From positions 954,409-1,018,408 of the forward strand of contig NZ_CP042288.1 in NCBI RefSeq assembly GCF_022559625.1: a stretch of DNA of 64,000 bases, in the 5' to 3' direction. Below, in pieces: positions 46,579 through 60,690 of this stretch. Numbering within the stretch: position 1 is the first letter of the stretch; each line of letters begins with the position of its first letter. The position numbers were made by a program, and so were the translations under genes. The DNA comes from Aquisalinus flavus (GTDB lineage: Bacteria > Pseudomonadota > Alphaproteobacteria > Caulobacterales > Parvularculaceae). Under the pieces are notes generated by a model. It saw nothing but the letters and a program-made list of their open reading frames with translations. It was not told the DNA's origin and did no database searches.

Positions 46579-47565
46579 ATGACCAAATTGTCGCTGACGA
46601 GCGTGCTGAATGAAGCCTTCCAGTTCGGTGTTGGCCGCTTCTGGACCATCATCCGCTGCGTGTTGCTGCCCTATGTGATCCTGATCGTTGGTATTGCGAT
46701 CATCGCCGCCAGCCTGATCGATTTTCAGGCGATCATGGATATGGCCCAAGGCGGGCTGGCTGAACCCGATGACATCGGGGGTTTTCTGGACCTCGTCTTC
46801 AGGACGAATTTCTGGCTTACCGTCTTCATTCTTTATCTCGCCAGCCTCGTCCTGATGCTGCCGCTAATGGGCGGCATGACCAGTCTTTACCGGCTTGTCG
46901 GTCTCGGCGAAGAGCCGGGCGGCTGGTTCAATCTGCGCTTCGACGGGCCGATGTGGCGGCTGGTGATTGCGAGCATCATTTTCACGGCGATCCAGTATGT
47001 CCTGACCGCGATCGGCTTCGGTATCGCCTATGTGCTGAACCCGCAGGCGGTCGAGGGGATCGGCGAAATGATCGCCGTCTTCCATAACTTGGATTTCGAG
47101 ACGGGGGCGTTGGGCTATGAGCCGGATCCTTCGGCAATCGGCGCGCTCTTCGGGTTCTTTTTCCTTGGCTGGCTGATCACGCTGCTCCTGTCGATCGCGA
47201 TCCTGACGCGGCTGGCGCCGTTCATGGCGGCGACGGCGTGCGAGAACCGGCTGATGCTGATTTCCTCGTGGAGCATGACGAAAGGCAATTTCTGGCCGAT
47301 CCTCGGGGCCTATATCCTGATGATCCTGGGTTTTATCGTGCTGCAGATCGTCTATGGCCTGCTGACCCTCGTCATTCAGATGATCGTGGCAGTGGTGAGC
47401 CTGGGACTGCTGACAGTGGCTTACAATATCGTCGACTTTGCCGTGAACATGGCACTGGCAGCCTTCATGCTGGGTGTTCAGATTGCGTTCGCCGCCAGCA
47501 TCTATCGCAAGCTGTGGCTTGAGCGCGGTGATGGCGAGACCGGTGCCGGTGGCCTGGAGGTATGA
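46579..47565 (+). CDS. Polytopic membrane protein, unknown (paralogue 2)
   Basis: 328 residues, about six membrane helices. The beginning MTKLSLTSVLNEAFQFGVGR and the following WTIIRCVLLPYVILIVGIAI mirror the upstream gene, and the later AFMAATACENRLMLISSWSMTKGNFWP-like region parallels its SIKASWALTRSWN. AGGAAA precedes the ATG. It overlaps the zinc-finger gene by ATGA. Confidence 0.78.
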   Translation: MTKLSLTSVLNEAFQFGVGRFWTIIRCVLLPYVILIVGIAIIAASLIDFQAIMDMAQGGLAEPDDIGGFLDLVFRTNFWLTVFILYLASLVLMLPLMGGMTSLYRLVGLGEEPGGWFNLRFDGPMWRLVIASIIFTAIQYVLTAIGFGIAYVLNPQAVEGIGEMIAVFHNLDFETGALGYEPDPSAIGALFGFFFLGWLITLLLSIAILTRLAPFMAATACENRLMLISSWSMTKGNFWPILGAYILMILGFIVLQIVYGLLTLVIQMIVAVVSLGLLTVAYNIVDFAVNMALAAFMLGVQIAFAASIYRKLWLERGDGETGAGGLEV

Positions 47566-47840
47566 CGGTCTGTATCCATCAGGATGCGATCGACCTGCCC
47601 GCGCCGGAGGAAAGCGCCAAGCAGGGCGCTGTCTGTGAGGACTGCGTGAAGATTGGCGGGCGCTGGCTGCATCTGCGCTATTGCCGGACCTGCGGCCATG
47701 TCGGCTGCTGCGATTCCTCGCCAAACCGGCATGCCCGCGCCCATGCGGCAGCGGAAGATCATCCGATCATCACCTCGATGGAGCCGGGCGAGCACTGGTC
47801 CTGGTGCTATGAGGATGAAGCGGGGGTGAGGCCGGCCTGA
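47562..47840 (+). CDS. UBP-type zinc finger protein
   Basis: 92 residues with the bacterial zf-UBP pattern: CEDCVKIGGRWLHLRYCRTCGHVGCCDSSPNRHARAH, with cysteine pairs and histidines to bind zinc. In eukaryotes the domain binds ubiquitin C-termini; the bacterial role is unknown. Overlaps the upstream membrane gene by ATGA and is followed by palindromic repeats. Confidence 0.9.
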   Translation: MTVCIHQDAIDLPAPEESAKQGAVCEDCVKIGGRWLHLRYCRTCGHVGCCDSSPNRHARAHAAAEDHPIITSMEPGEHWSWCYEDEAGVRPA

Positions 47841-47855
47841 GGGGAATTGTGGCAT

Positions 47856-47906
47856 GAGCCTCGTCCTTCGTGGCCCGGCCATGCCGGGCACCTCAGGATG
47901 AGGCTC
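47856..47906. repeat. Palindromic dispersed repeat, copy 2
   Basis: Outer arms GAGCCTCGTCCT (47856-47867) and AGGATGAGGCTC (47895-47906) with an inner perfect stem GCCCGGC-CAT-GCCGGGC. The outer sequence CCTCGTCCTTCGTGGC is shared exactly with copy 1 near 17 kb, while the inner stem differs. Confidence 0.75.
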
Positions 47907-47926
47907 CTGAATTTGTGTCATGCAGC

Positions 47927-47964
47927 CCTCATGCTGAGGTGGCCTCATAGCGGACCTCGAAGCA

Positions 47965-47967
<3 letters not shown>
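47927..47967. repeat. Related palindromic element next to copy 2
   Basis: CCTCATGCTGAGGTGGCC and GGACCTCGAAGCATCA form the arms of a second element of the type found between alphaproteobacterial genes. Its last bases supply the uvrA stop codon (TGA read on the minus strand at 47965-47967). Confidence 0.6.
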
Positions 47968-50877
<2,910 letters not shown>

Positions 50878-50942
50878 TCAGGACAGCTTTCGGGATTGGT
50901 GTTCTATCGAAGAGATAGAGCATGGAGTCGCAATTGACAGCA

Positions 50943-50957
50943 AGAACGTAAAGCGAA
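50943..50957. promoter_or_regulatory. LexA (SOS) box upstream of uvrA
   Basis: GAAC-N7-GAAC (GTTC-N7-GTTC on the uvrA strand), 66 bases before the uvrA start codon. Confidence 0.87.
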
Positions 50958-51033
50958 CATGGCGTGTCGCTCGTTCGCGTCTCAACGTTCAAGATGGGAA
51001 AGCGCTGGGGCTATCGCAATGCTCGCCGGTGCA

Positions 51034-51918
51034 TCACACCGACCAGTTTTCGAAGGCCATGCCGGTATCGCGCCGCAGGGCCGCAGCATCGGCGGCGAGA
51101 ACCGCGCGCAGGGCGTCGATCACCGGCGCCGGGAACGCGGGCGGCGTGCGCCCTTCGGCGGGGCCCGAGACCGCTGCGAGCGACTTGATCCTGCCCGCAA
51201 GCCCGCCCGGCAACAGGGCGCGAAGCTGTGCGCCGAGCGCGCTTTCCCTGATCCCCATCCACCAGCCCGGCATGCGACCAAGCTCGGCACTGGAGTTGGA
51301 TTGCGCCGCCTGCGAACCGCGCAGGTCAATGTCGAGAAAGGTCCCGATGCAAGCCAGGGTCGGCTCCGTCTGCTCGACAAGATCATCAAAATCGACAATC
51401 AGGAGCTGGTCTTCCCTGAACAGCTTCAGCCAGGGCTGCAGCTGCCAGTGATAGCGGCTGGTATTGAGGATGTGCGCGCCCGCCTCGCTGTCGAGCAGGG
51501 CGGCGGGCTCCGGCATCTCGCTGCCGGTCAGCCAGGCGTGATTATATTGCGAGATCGCGCGGGCGACGGGATCGCGGACGATGTAGATCAGCCGCGCAGC
51601 CGGGTTGGCCGCGTGGATCAGGGATGGCGCTTCGGGGAAGGCGTCGCGCTTGGCATAATTGGGTGAAATGTCGCCGCACAGGGCGTGCCGGTTGTCGAAC
51701 CGGCTCTCGTACCAGCCGGCGCCGCGGCGATGGTTCTTTGAGGCGATGAAGTAGTCCGTTTCCTTCATCGCCGGCAGGCAGACACCTGGTTGCCCTGTCA
51801 GTATTTTCTGCAGGGTCGTGGTGCCGGCGCGCATTGCGCCGATGACGGCGAAATCTGGCAGGGGGCGATCGGGAGACAATGCCGCCCGGGCGGTCGAGGT
51901 TGAGTTGGTCGCGCTCAT
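51034..51918 (-). CDS. Sulfotransferase family protein
   Basis: A 294-residue sulfotransferase that would move sulfate from PAPS to an unknown acceptor. The PAPS 5'-phosphosulfate loop is [18 protein letters not shown] near residue 25 and the 3'-phosphate site is [16 protein letters not shown] near 110. No membrane helix. It sits between uvrA and ssb, which in alphaproteobacteria are usually direct divergent neighbours, and a LexA box lies 52 bases upstream of its ATG. Damage induction is possible; the box may instead serve ssb. Confidence 0.88.
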   Translation of the reverse strand: MSATNSTSTARAALSPDRPLPDFAVIGAMRAGTTTLQKILTGQPGVCLPAMKETDYFIASKNHRRGAGWYESRFDNRHALCGDISPNYAKRDAFPEAPSLIHAANPAARLIYIVRDPVARAISQYNHAWLTGSEMPEPAALLDSEAGAHILNTSRYHWQLQPWLKLFREDQLLIVDFDDLVEQTEPTLACIGTFLDIDLRGSQAAQSNSSAELGRMPGWWMGIRESALGAQLRALLPGGLAGRIKSLAAVSGPAEGRTPPAFPAPVIDALRAVLAADAAALRRDTGMAFENWSV

Positions 51919-51969
51919 AACGGTTCGAACCCTCTCAGGATTCGGTTAATATCCGGATATTGACAATGA

Positions 51970-51984
51970 GAACATTATATGAAC
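51970..51984. promoter_or_regulatory. LexA (SOS) box between sulfotransferase and ssb
   Basis: GAAC-N7-GAAC, perfect in both half-sites. It is 52 bases from the sulfotransferase start and about 155 bases from the ssb start, so either gene could be the target. Confidence 0.82.
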
Positions 51985-52139
51985 AATCGCGAGTAGAGTC
52001 GTATCCCCAGCTGCGCGGGTCCAAGAAAATGCCCGGTGGGGAAAACCAGTAATGGGGTGCGCAGAGCGACGCCTGTTAGGGTGCTCGCACTTTCAAGTTT
52101 ACCGGACTTATGTACCGGAGTTTTGCAGGAGATTGGTGT

Positions 52140-52628
52140 ATGGCTGGCAGTGTGAACAAGGTGATCCTCGTAGGCAATCTGGGGGCGGACCCGGAAGTGC
52201 GCCAGTTTCCCAATGGCGGCTCGGTCTGCAACCTGTCCGTCGCCACGTCCGAGAACTGGAAAGACAAGAATACCGGCGAGAAGCGGGAAAAGACCGAGTG
52301 GCACCGCGTCGCAATCTTCTCGGAAGGGCTGGTGCGCGTTGCGCAGAGCTATCTGAAGAAGGGCTCCAAGGTCTATCTGGAAGGCCAGCTCGAAACCCGC
52401 AAATGGCAGGACCAGAACGGTCAGGACAAATACACGACCGAGATCGTGCTGCGGGGCTACAATTCCAACCTGACCATGCTTGACGGCCGCGGCGAGGGTG
52501 CCGGTGCCGGCGGCGGTAACTATGGCCAGCAGATTTCCGGCGGCGGCCGTGGCCGCGACGACGATATGGGCGGCGCCAGCCAGGATTCCGGCCGCTCCTT
52601 CGAACTGGATGACGAAATTCCGTTTTAG
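52140..52628 (+). CDS. ssb: Single-stranded DNA-binding protein
   Basis: Coats single-stranded DNA in replication and repair. The 162-residue product has the OB fold beginning [20 protein letters not shown], the core [33 protein letters not shown] region, a glycine-rich linker and the acidic tip DDEIPF that recruits partner proteins. AGGAGA is 7 bases before the ATG at 52140. Confidence 0.97.
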   Translation: MAGSVNKVILVGNLGADPEVRQFPNGGSVCNLSVATSENWKDKNTGEKREKTEWHRVAIFSEGLVRVAQSYLKKGSKVYLEGQLETRKWQDQNGQDKYTTEIVLRGYNSNLTMLDGRGEGAGAGGGNYGQQISGGGRGRDDDMGGASQDSGRSFELDDEIPF

Positions 52629-52691
52629 TTGGCGTCGATTGGCCGTCTCCCGGCGGATCATCTATCCTGGGGGATGAGCCGGGAGAGATGA

Positions 52692-52925
52692 ATGGCAGAA
52701 GACAAAACTCCTGACGACAAAACTCCTGACGATGAAATCGATCTCGTCTCGGAGCTTGAGGCGCAAAAGGAGCGTCTCGCGAAGAACCGGTTTTACAATC
52801 CGGAACTCGATCAGGGCGATAACACGCCTCAGTGGACATATGGAATTATCGCTGCACTTGAAGTCGTGCCGTGGATAGCCGCTGCAGTCTCATTGGTCTA
52901 TCTGGCGATGCTTTTCATCGGCTGA
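52692..52925 (+). CDS. Small single-pass membrane protein, unknown
   Basis: 77 residues. The charged N-terminal half contains a repeated DKTPD unit from an exact 15-base tandem duplication (52701-52715 and 52716-52730). A hydrophobic helix fills the last 25 residues (WIAAAVSLVYLAMLFIG). GGGAGAG precedes the ATG by 4 to 5 bases. The stop lies 6 bases from the convergent 43-residue gene. No family recognised. Confidence 0.7.
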   Translation: MAEDKTPDDKTPDDEIDLVSELEAQKERLAKNRFYNPELDQGDNTPQWTYGIIAALEVVPWIAAAVSLVYLAMLFIG

Positions 52926-52931
52926 TCGTGC

Positions 52932-53063
52932 TCAGTTTTCCTCGATGGAAATGCCTTGGTCGGAGAATTCAATCTCGATTTCGCTCTTCTTGCTGTCCTG
53001 ATAAAGGAACCAGCCGCCACCGGCGATAACGATCAAAAGCAGGACGATGATGACAGGCCGCAT
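52932..53063 (-). CDS. 43-residue single-pass membrane protein
   Basis: A short gene with a strong site (GGGGAGGAAT) 5 to 7 bases before the ATG. It reads MRPVIIVLLLIVIAGGGWFL followed by a short acidic tail, YQDSKKSEIEIEFSDQG, then ISIEEN. One N-terminal helix with a small hydrophilic domain outside; no known family. Ribosome site, composition and neat convergent packing support a real gene. Confidence 0.65.
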   Translation of the reverse strand: MRPVIIVLLLIVIAGGGWFLYQDSKKSEIEIEFSDQGISIEEN

Positions 53064-53170
53064 TGGATAATTCCTCCCCTGAATATTAAACCGTTTAGAA
53101 AACCCTATTCAGACGCGAGAGTTCCGCGAAGCCGATCAAATCCGGATTTTCTCTGTGAGCGGATTTCAGT

Positions 53171-53599
53171 TTAGTTGCCCTGAAAACACAGGGTCAGCGT
53201 GCGGTTGTGGCCGTGATCACGATGTTCGATGACATAGACGCCCTGCCAGGTGCCGAGGTCCATCCGGCCATGCATGACTGGAATGGAGAGGGAGACATCG
53301 GTGAGGACGGATTTGACATGGGCGGGCATATCGTCCGGCCCCTCTGCATCATGGCGCCAGCGTCTGCCGGCCGGGGCGAGATCTGACAGGGCATCGAGAA
53401 GATCTGTCTGCACGTCAGGATCGGCATTTTCCTGTATCGTCAGCGACGCGGAGGTGTGACGGATAAAGACAGTCAGCAGGCCGTTGCCGGCAGCGTGTTC
53501 GGCGAGCCAGCCATCGATCCGACGACTGACATCCTGCATGGACCGGCCGCGCGTCTCGACGCTCAACCGCCCCGTTGCCTGTCTGGTCATATCTTCCAT
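53171..53599 (-). CDS. YjbQ family (UPF0047) protein
   Basis: 142 residues of the YjbQ/UPF0047 fold, related to enzymes with thiamine-phosphate synthase activity in vitro. The family motif FIRHTSASLTIQENADPDV is clear, as are SIPVMHGRMDLGTWQGVYVIEHRDHG. Start at 53599 overlaps the stop of the upstream DUF1801 gene (TGATG), so they are coupled. A start three codons later (MTRQATG) is possible. Confidence 0.92.
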   Translation of the reverse strand: MEDMTRQATGRLSVETRGRSMQDVSRRIDGWLAEHAAGNGLLTVFIRHTSASLTIQENADPDVQTDLLDALSDLAPAGRRWRHDAEGPDDMPAHVKSVLTDVSLSIPVMHGRMDLGTWQGVYVIEHRDHGHNRTLTLCFQGN

Positions 53600-54021
53600 C
53601 AGTGATATGTCCTCCGCATATAGGCGACGTCCTTCACGATCATTTCCTCCAGAACGGCCATGTCGATATCGGCGAGTTTGTTGACATAAAGACAGCTCTT
53701 GCCGGTCTTGTACTTGCCAAGGCGCGCCAGCATCTCATCGCGGCCATCGAACCCGCCCATGAGGTAGATGGCGAGATTGCCCTTGCGTGGAGAGAAGCCG
53801 GTCAGGCACCAGTCGCCTTCGCGGCCACTGTCATAGGTGTAGTGGTACTGGTCGAAGCCGATAATTGACGGGCCCCAAAGCACCGGCTCGCAGCCGGTGA
53901 CCCGTTTCATGATCGCCAGCAGGGTGAAGGCGTCCTGACGGCGGGTGGCATTATCGACGCCCTCGAGCCAGGCGATGACGTCATCGCCTGTCGGTTTCGT
54001 CTTGTTCTCGCTCTTCGCCAT
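53599..54021 (-). CDS. DUF1801 domain protein
   Basis: A 140-residue protein of the DUF1801 family. Family landmarks are DVIAWLEGV, CEPVLWGPSIIGFDQYHYTYDSGREGDWCLTGFSPRK and LYVNKLADIDMAVLEEMI. Function unknown. It is translationally coupled to yjbQ and follows sodC on the same strand by 17 bases, so the three may form one operon. Confidence 0.87.
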   Translation of the reverse strand: MAKSENKTKPTGDDVIAWLEGVDNATRRQDAFTLLAIMKRVTGCEPVLWGPSIIGFDQYHYTYDSGREGDWCLTGFSPRKGNLAIYLMGGFDGRDEMLARLGKYKTGKSCLYVNKLADIDMAVLEEMIVKDVAYMRRTYH

Positions 54022-54038
54022 AGAGACGCCTCCCGGTT

Positions 54039-54644
54039 TTATCGCGAGAAGGCCGCGCAGGCGACGCGAGCCCCGGCGCCGCCGATCGGCTGGGTCATGT
54101 GATCGTCAGGGTTCTCATGTACGACGATGGCAAAACCGTCCGGATCCATCAGGATCGCCCCGGCACCGACCAGAGACGCGGCTTCTTCCCCGGGGGTTAC
54201 GCGGACATAAGAGTTGAAGAAGGATGCCGTCGCGCGGCCATCGGCACCGGCATAGAGGTTCGGCATGTCGGCGCGCTCATAGCCATTCGGGTTCAACAGG
54301 CCGTGCTCGTTGCCGTCGGGATTGATATGGCCCCCCGAGGCCTTGAAGCCCTCGGTAGTGTCGGAACAATCGCCGACCTGGTGCAGGTGAATCCCGTGCC
54401 AGCCCTGCGACAGACCCTCCAGATCGACCTTGAACAACGCGCCATTCGGGCCGTCAACGATCGCCGCCGTGCCGATAGTTTCGCCATCGGTCCCGATGAA
54501 ATCGGTACTGAAATCGCCATCAAGGTCGCCCAGCAGGGGGTCTCCAGTGCCATATCCCGTACTTTCCTGTGCGCCACAGGCGGCCAGCAGCGCCGCGACG
54601 GCGCCAGCCCCGAAAAGACGAATGGAATTTTGTCGAAAAATCAT
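54039..54644 (-). CDS. sodC: Cu-Zn superoxide dismutase
   Basis: A 201-residue lipoprotein precursor (LLAAC, cysteine near 23) with the SodC core. Copper and zinc ligands are in GIHLHQVGDC and SGGHINPDGNEHGLLN; the late GAILMDPDGFAIVVHENPDDHMT carries the electrostatic loop histidine. The last cysteine (ARVACAAF) pairs with the one in GDC. Protects the periplasm from superoxide. Divergent from gyrA. Confidence 0.93.
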   Translation of the reverse strand: MIFRQNSIRLFGAGAVAALLAACGAQESTGYGTGDPLLGDLDGDFSTDFIGTDGETIGTAAIVDGPNGALFKVDLEGLSQGWHGIHLHQVGDCSDTTEGFKASGGHINPDGNEHGLLNPNGYERADMPNLYAGADGRATASFFNSYVRVTPGEEAASLVGAGAILMDPDGFAIVVHENPDDHMTQPIGGAGARVACAAFSR

Positions 54645-54790
54645 GGGTTTGGGTCTCCTTCCTCAGTTCCCGACCTATTCATATAATACACCGATTGCCC
54701 GCGGGTTCCACGCCCCGCAAGCTTGCGGCAATGGCAGGGATGGTGCTAAGCAGAATGCCCAATGAACCCGTGATTCTCACAAGGTAATCA

Positions 54791-57603
<2,813 letters not shown>

Positions 57604-57604
<1 letters not shown>

Positions 57605-58104
57605 TGAGCATGCGCACTGGCCTTTATCCAGGCACGTTCGACCCCTTGACCAATGGCCATGTGGACATTATCAGCCGGGCGGTGAAGCTGGTCGATCATC
57701 TCGTGATCGGCGTCGCCATGAACGATCAGAAAAAGCCGCTCTTTTCGGTTGAGGAGAGGGTGGCCATGGTGACCGGCGAGATGGATCCGATCCGCCAGTC
57801 CTCGGGCGTCAAGATCACGGTCGAGTCGTTTGACGACCTGTTGATGAAATTCGCCGAACGGTTGAAGGCGGACATCATCATTCGCGGCCTGCGGGCGGTT
57901 TCCGATTTCGAATACGAGTTCCAGATGGTCGGCATGAACACCTTCCTCAATGAGGAGATCGAGACCGTCTTTCTCATGGCCGATCCGCATCATCAGGCGA
58001 TTGCCTCCCGGTTGGTCAAGGAAATCGCCCGCCTCGATGGCGATATCAGCAAATTCGTGCCGCAATCTGTCGCTAGGAAACTTGTCGAAAAGTTTGGTAA
58101 TTAA
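57604..58104 (+). CDS. coaD: Pantetheine-phosphate adenylyltransferase
   Basis: Penultimate step of coenzyme A synthesis. The 166-residue protein has the nucleotidyltransferase motif GLYPGTFDPLTNGHVDI (TxGH), RGLRAVSDFEYEFQM and the late SRLVKEIARLDGDISKFVP. Overlaps the gyrA stop by one base. Confidence 0.97.
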
Positions 58105-58192
58105 CCCCACTTTGCCGCTGCAATCTTTGCCAGACCGGATTTTCTGGGCTAATCAGGGTTAAGGCTGGGCAGAATAACGGAGTGAAGCGTTC

Positions 58193-59092
58193 ATGCTTTC
58201 ATTGAAAAAAATGGTGCTGGCAGGCGCCGCGACTATGATGGGCTTAGGCGTTCTGACGGCAGGGCAGGCGCAGGAGCGGGTCAACCCGCTGACCCTGCTC
58301 GAGGAAGCGCCGGCCGATGCATGGCGGACGGTTCCACAGGATGACCTGCTTTATGTGGACCTTCCGAGCGGCAGGGTCATCATCGAAACCCGCGCGGATT
58401 TCGCGCCGGCGCATGTCGAGCGGATCAAGACGCTGGCCCGTCAGGGCTTTTACGACGGTACGATCTTTCATCGCGTGATCGAGGGCTTCATGGCCCAGGG
58501 CGGTGATCCGACAGGCACCGGCACTGGCGGCTCCGACTATCCCGACCTGTCGGCTGAATTCGTGCGCAGCCTCGACTCTGTCGCCGACCTGACGGTGCTT
58601 GGCCGCGACCGCCGTACATCGGAGATCGGCTTCATCGGCCCGGTCCCGGTCGGTGCGCAGCCGGACAGTCTCAAAGACTTCTTCACCGGCGGCAATCTCG
58701 GCCTGTGGGGCATGCACTGCAAGGGTGTGATGTCGATGGCGCGCGCCGGCGATCCGAACAGTGCCAACAGCCAGTTCTTCCTGATGTTCGACGACTCGCG
58801 CCGGGCGCTCGACCAGCGCTATACGGTGTGGGGCCGTGTCATTGACGGTTTCGAAAATGCCCGTCGTATCAACCGGGGCGAGCCGCCTGACCGGCCGACC
58901 CCGATCAACCGGATGCGCGTCGGGAGCGATGTGCCTGCCGACGATCAGGTCGACATCCAGGTGCTGCGCACCGACGGCGCGCTTTTCGAGGAGTTTCTGC
59001 GAGCTGCCGGATATTTGTCCGAGAACGACTTTATCGACAATGTCTGCAGCATCACCGTTCCTGTCAAAGTAAATGGAGAAATAGAGCTTTGA
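58193..59092 (+). CDS. Exported peptidyl-prolyl isomerase (cyclophilin)
   Basis: A 299-residue cyclophilin with a signal peptide ending near TAGQAQ, so it acts in the periplasm. The catalytic region includes GTIFHRVIEGFMAQGGDPTG and SMARAGDPNSANSQFF. It is longer than cytoplasmic cyclophilins through an insert of about 60 residues between those motifs and a C-terminal extension. The cytoplasmic paralogue overlaps its stop. Confidence 0.93.
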   Translation: MLSLKKMVLAGAATMMGLGVLTAGQAQERVNPLTLLEEAPADAWRTVPQDDLLYVDLPSGRVIIETRADFAPAHVERIKTLARQGFYDGTIFHRVIEGFMAQGGDPTGTGTGGSDYPDLSAEFVRSLDSVADLTVLGRDRRTSEIGFIGPVPVGAQPDSLKDFFTGGNLGLWGMHCKGVMSMARAGDPNSANSQFFLMFDDSRRALDQRYTVWGRVIDGFENARRINRGEPPDRPTPINRMRVGSDVPADDQVDIQVLRTDGALFEEFLRAAGYLSENDFIDNVCSITVPVKVNGEIEL

Positions 59093-59538
59093 GCGATAAC
59101 AAACTGATCCTTGAACTGGAAACCGGCCGGGTTGTGATCGAGACCTTCCCTGACAAGGCGCCGAAACATGTCGAGCAGATCACCAAGCTGGCTGAAGAAG
59201 GCTTTTACGACGGCCTGAAATTTCACCGCGTGATCGAGGGCTTCATGGCGCAGGGCGGTTGCCCGAAAGGAACCGGGACCGGTGGCTCCGGCACTCATCT
59301 GCCGGCGGAGTTCAACGACGTCTCCCACGCGGAAGGTGTCTGTTCCATGGCGCGCGCTCAGGATCCGAACTCTGCCTCGAGCCAGTTCTTCATCTGTCTC
59401 GACGATGCCACCTTCCTCGACCGTCAGTACACGGTATGGGGCAAGGTCGTGGAAGGCATGGAAAATGTGCATTCTATCCACAAGGGCGAGCCGCCGAAGA
59501 ACCCGACAAAGATCGTGTCTTTCCGCAAGGCTGCATAG
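59089..59538 (+). CDS. Cytoplasmic peptidyl-prolyl isomerase (cyclophilin B type)
   Basis: 149 residues with a full cyclophilin core: KFHRVIEGFMAQGGCPKGTG, SMARAQDPNSASSQFFICL and TVWGKVVEGMENV. No signal peptide. A TTG codon at 59089 overlaps the upstream TGA stop, so the two cyclophilins are coupled; GGAG lies about 10 bases upstream. The close sequence match to its neighbour suggests tandem duplication with one copy later exported. Confidence 0.92.
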   Translation: MSDNKLILELETGRVVIETFPDKAPKHVEQITKLAEEGFYDGLKFHRVIEGFMAQGGCPKGTGTGGSGTHLPAEFNDVSHAEGVCSMARAQDPNSASSQFFICLDDATFLDRQYTVWGKVVEGMENVHSIHKGEPPKNPTKIVSFRKAA

Positions 59539-59561
59539 CCTCGAGTGATGATATGAATTCG

Positions 59562-59601
59562 ATGCCATGCGTATTGGCTTACGCATGGCATTTTTTCTTT
59601 T
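59562..59601 (+). terminator. Intrinsic terminator after the cyclophilin genes
   Basis: A perfect 12-base-pair stem ATGCCATGCGTA / TACGCATGGCAT with a 6-base loop, followed by TTTTT, C and TTTTT. It separates the gyrA-coaD-cyclophilin unit from queA-tgt. Confidence 0.92.
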
Positions 59602-59610
59602 TGAGGCTGT

Positions 59611-60690
59611 ATGCGCGTAGATGATTTCGACTTCGACCTGCCCGAGGACCGCATCGCGCTGCGGCCTGCGAGGCCACGCGATTCATCGAAGCTGCTGCAA
59701 GTCGGCGAGAGCCTTGCCGATCTCGTATTCAGGGACCTGCCGGATATCCTGAACGAAGGGGACGTCCTCGTCCTGAACAATACGAAGGTGCTGCCGGCGT
59801 CCTTGCGCGGTATCCGTCCTGCGCGCCGGGACGGCGGCGGCGGGGAGGTGGAGATCGACTTCAACCTGCACAAGCCATTGGCCGACACTGGCGATGGCAA
59901 GATCCGGTGGCTGGCCTTCGCCCGTCCGGCGAAACGCCTGAAAGAGGGTGATCCTGTAAGGTTTTCCGAGGAGCTGTCCGCTGTCATCGCGCGCCGCGAC
60001 GGGGCGGAGATCGAATTGTGTTTCGACTGCCCTGCCGAGAAATTTCTCCCGGCACTCGAAGCCGCCGGTTCGATGCCGTTGCCGCCCTATATCGGGCGCA
60101 AACGGGCTGTCGATGAGGCGGATGCGCAGGATTACCAGACCATGTTCGCGCGGGAGGAGGGCTCCGTCGCCGCGCCGACCGCAGGGCTGCATTTCACGCC
60201 GGCCCTGTTCGAACGACTGGAGGAAAAGGGCATCGGTCATGTCGAGGTCACGCTGCATGTTGGTGCCGGGACATTCCTGCCTGTCTCCGCAGAGACGACC
60301 GAGGCGCATCGCATGCATGCCGAATGGGGGGAGATAAGCGACTCGGTCGCGACACATCTCAACGAGGTTCGTGACCGGGGCGACCGGATCATCGCCGTCG
60401 GCACGACATCCTTGCGCCTGCTCGAAAGTGCCGCGCAAACCGGCCGGATCGACCCATTCTGCGCCGAGACGGATATTTTCATTACCCCCGGCTACCGCTT
60501 CACGGCAGTCGATGCACTGATCACCAATTTCCATTTGCCGCGATCGACTCTGTTCATGCTGGTCTGCGCCCTTGCCGGGACTGACCGCATGAAAGCGGCC
60601 TATGCCCATGCGATCGAGCAGGGCTATCGCTTCTATTCCTATGGCGATGCGTGCTTCCTCGAGCGCGCGAAGGACCGCACCGATGACTGA
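59611..60690 (+). CDS. queA: S-adenosylmethionine:tRNA ribosyltransferase-isomerase QueA
   Basis: Builds the epoxyqueuosine precursor on tRNA using SAM. The 359-residue protein starts [20 protein letters not shown], and has [32 protein letters not shown] and the [13 protein letters not shown] motif, all typical. The tgt gene overlaps its last 8 bases. Confidence 0.97.
   Translation: MRVDDFDFDLPEDRIALRPARPRDSSKLLQVGESLADLVFRDLPDILNEGDVLVLNNTKVLPASLRGIRPARRDGGGGEVEIDFNLHKPLADTGDGKIRWLAFARPAKRLKEGDPVRFSEELSAVIARRDGAEIELCFDCPAEKFLPALEAAGSMPLPPYIGRKRAVDEADAQDYQTMFAREEGSVAAPTAGLHFTPALFERLEEKGIGHVEVTLHVGAGTFLPVSAETTEAHRMHAEWGEISDSVATHLNEVRDRGDRIIAVGTTSLRLLESAAQTGRIDPFCAETDIFITPGYRFTAVDALITNFHLPRSTLFMLVCALAGTDRMKAAYAHAIEQGYRFYSYGDACFLERAKDRTDD

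Noticed and set aside
50972..50990. A second LexA box upstream of uvrA (GTTC repeated near 50974)
   Set aside because: The half-sites are 10 bases apart instead of 7.
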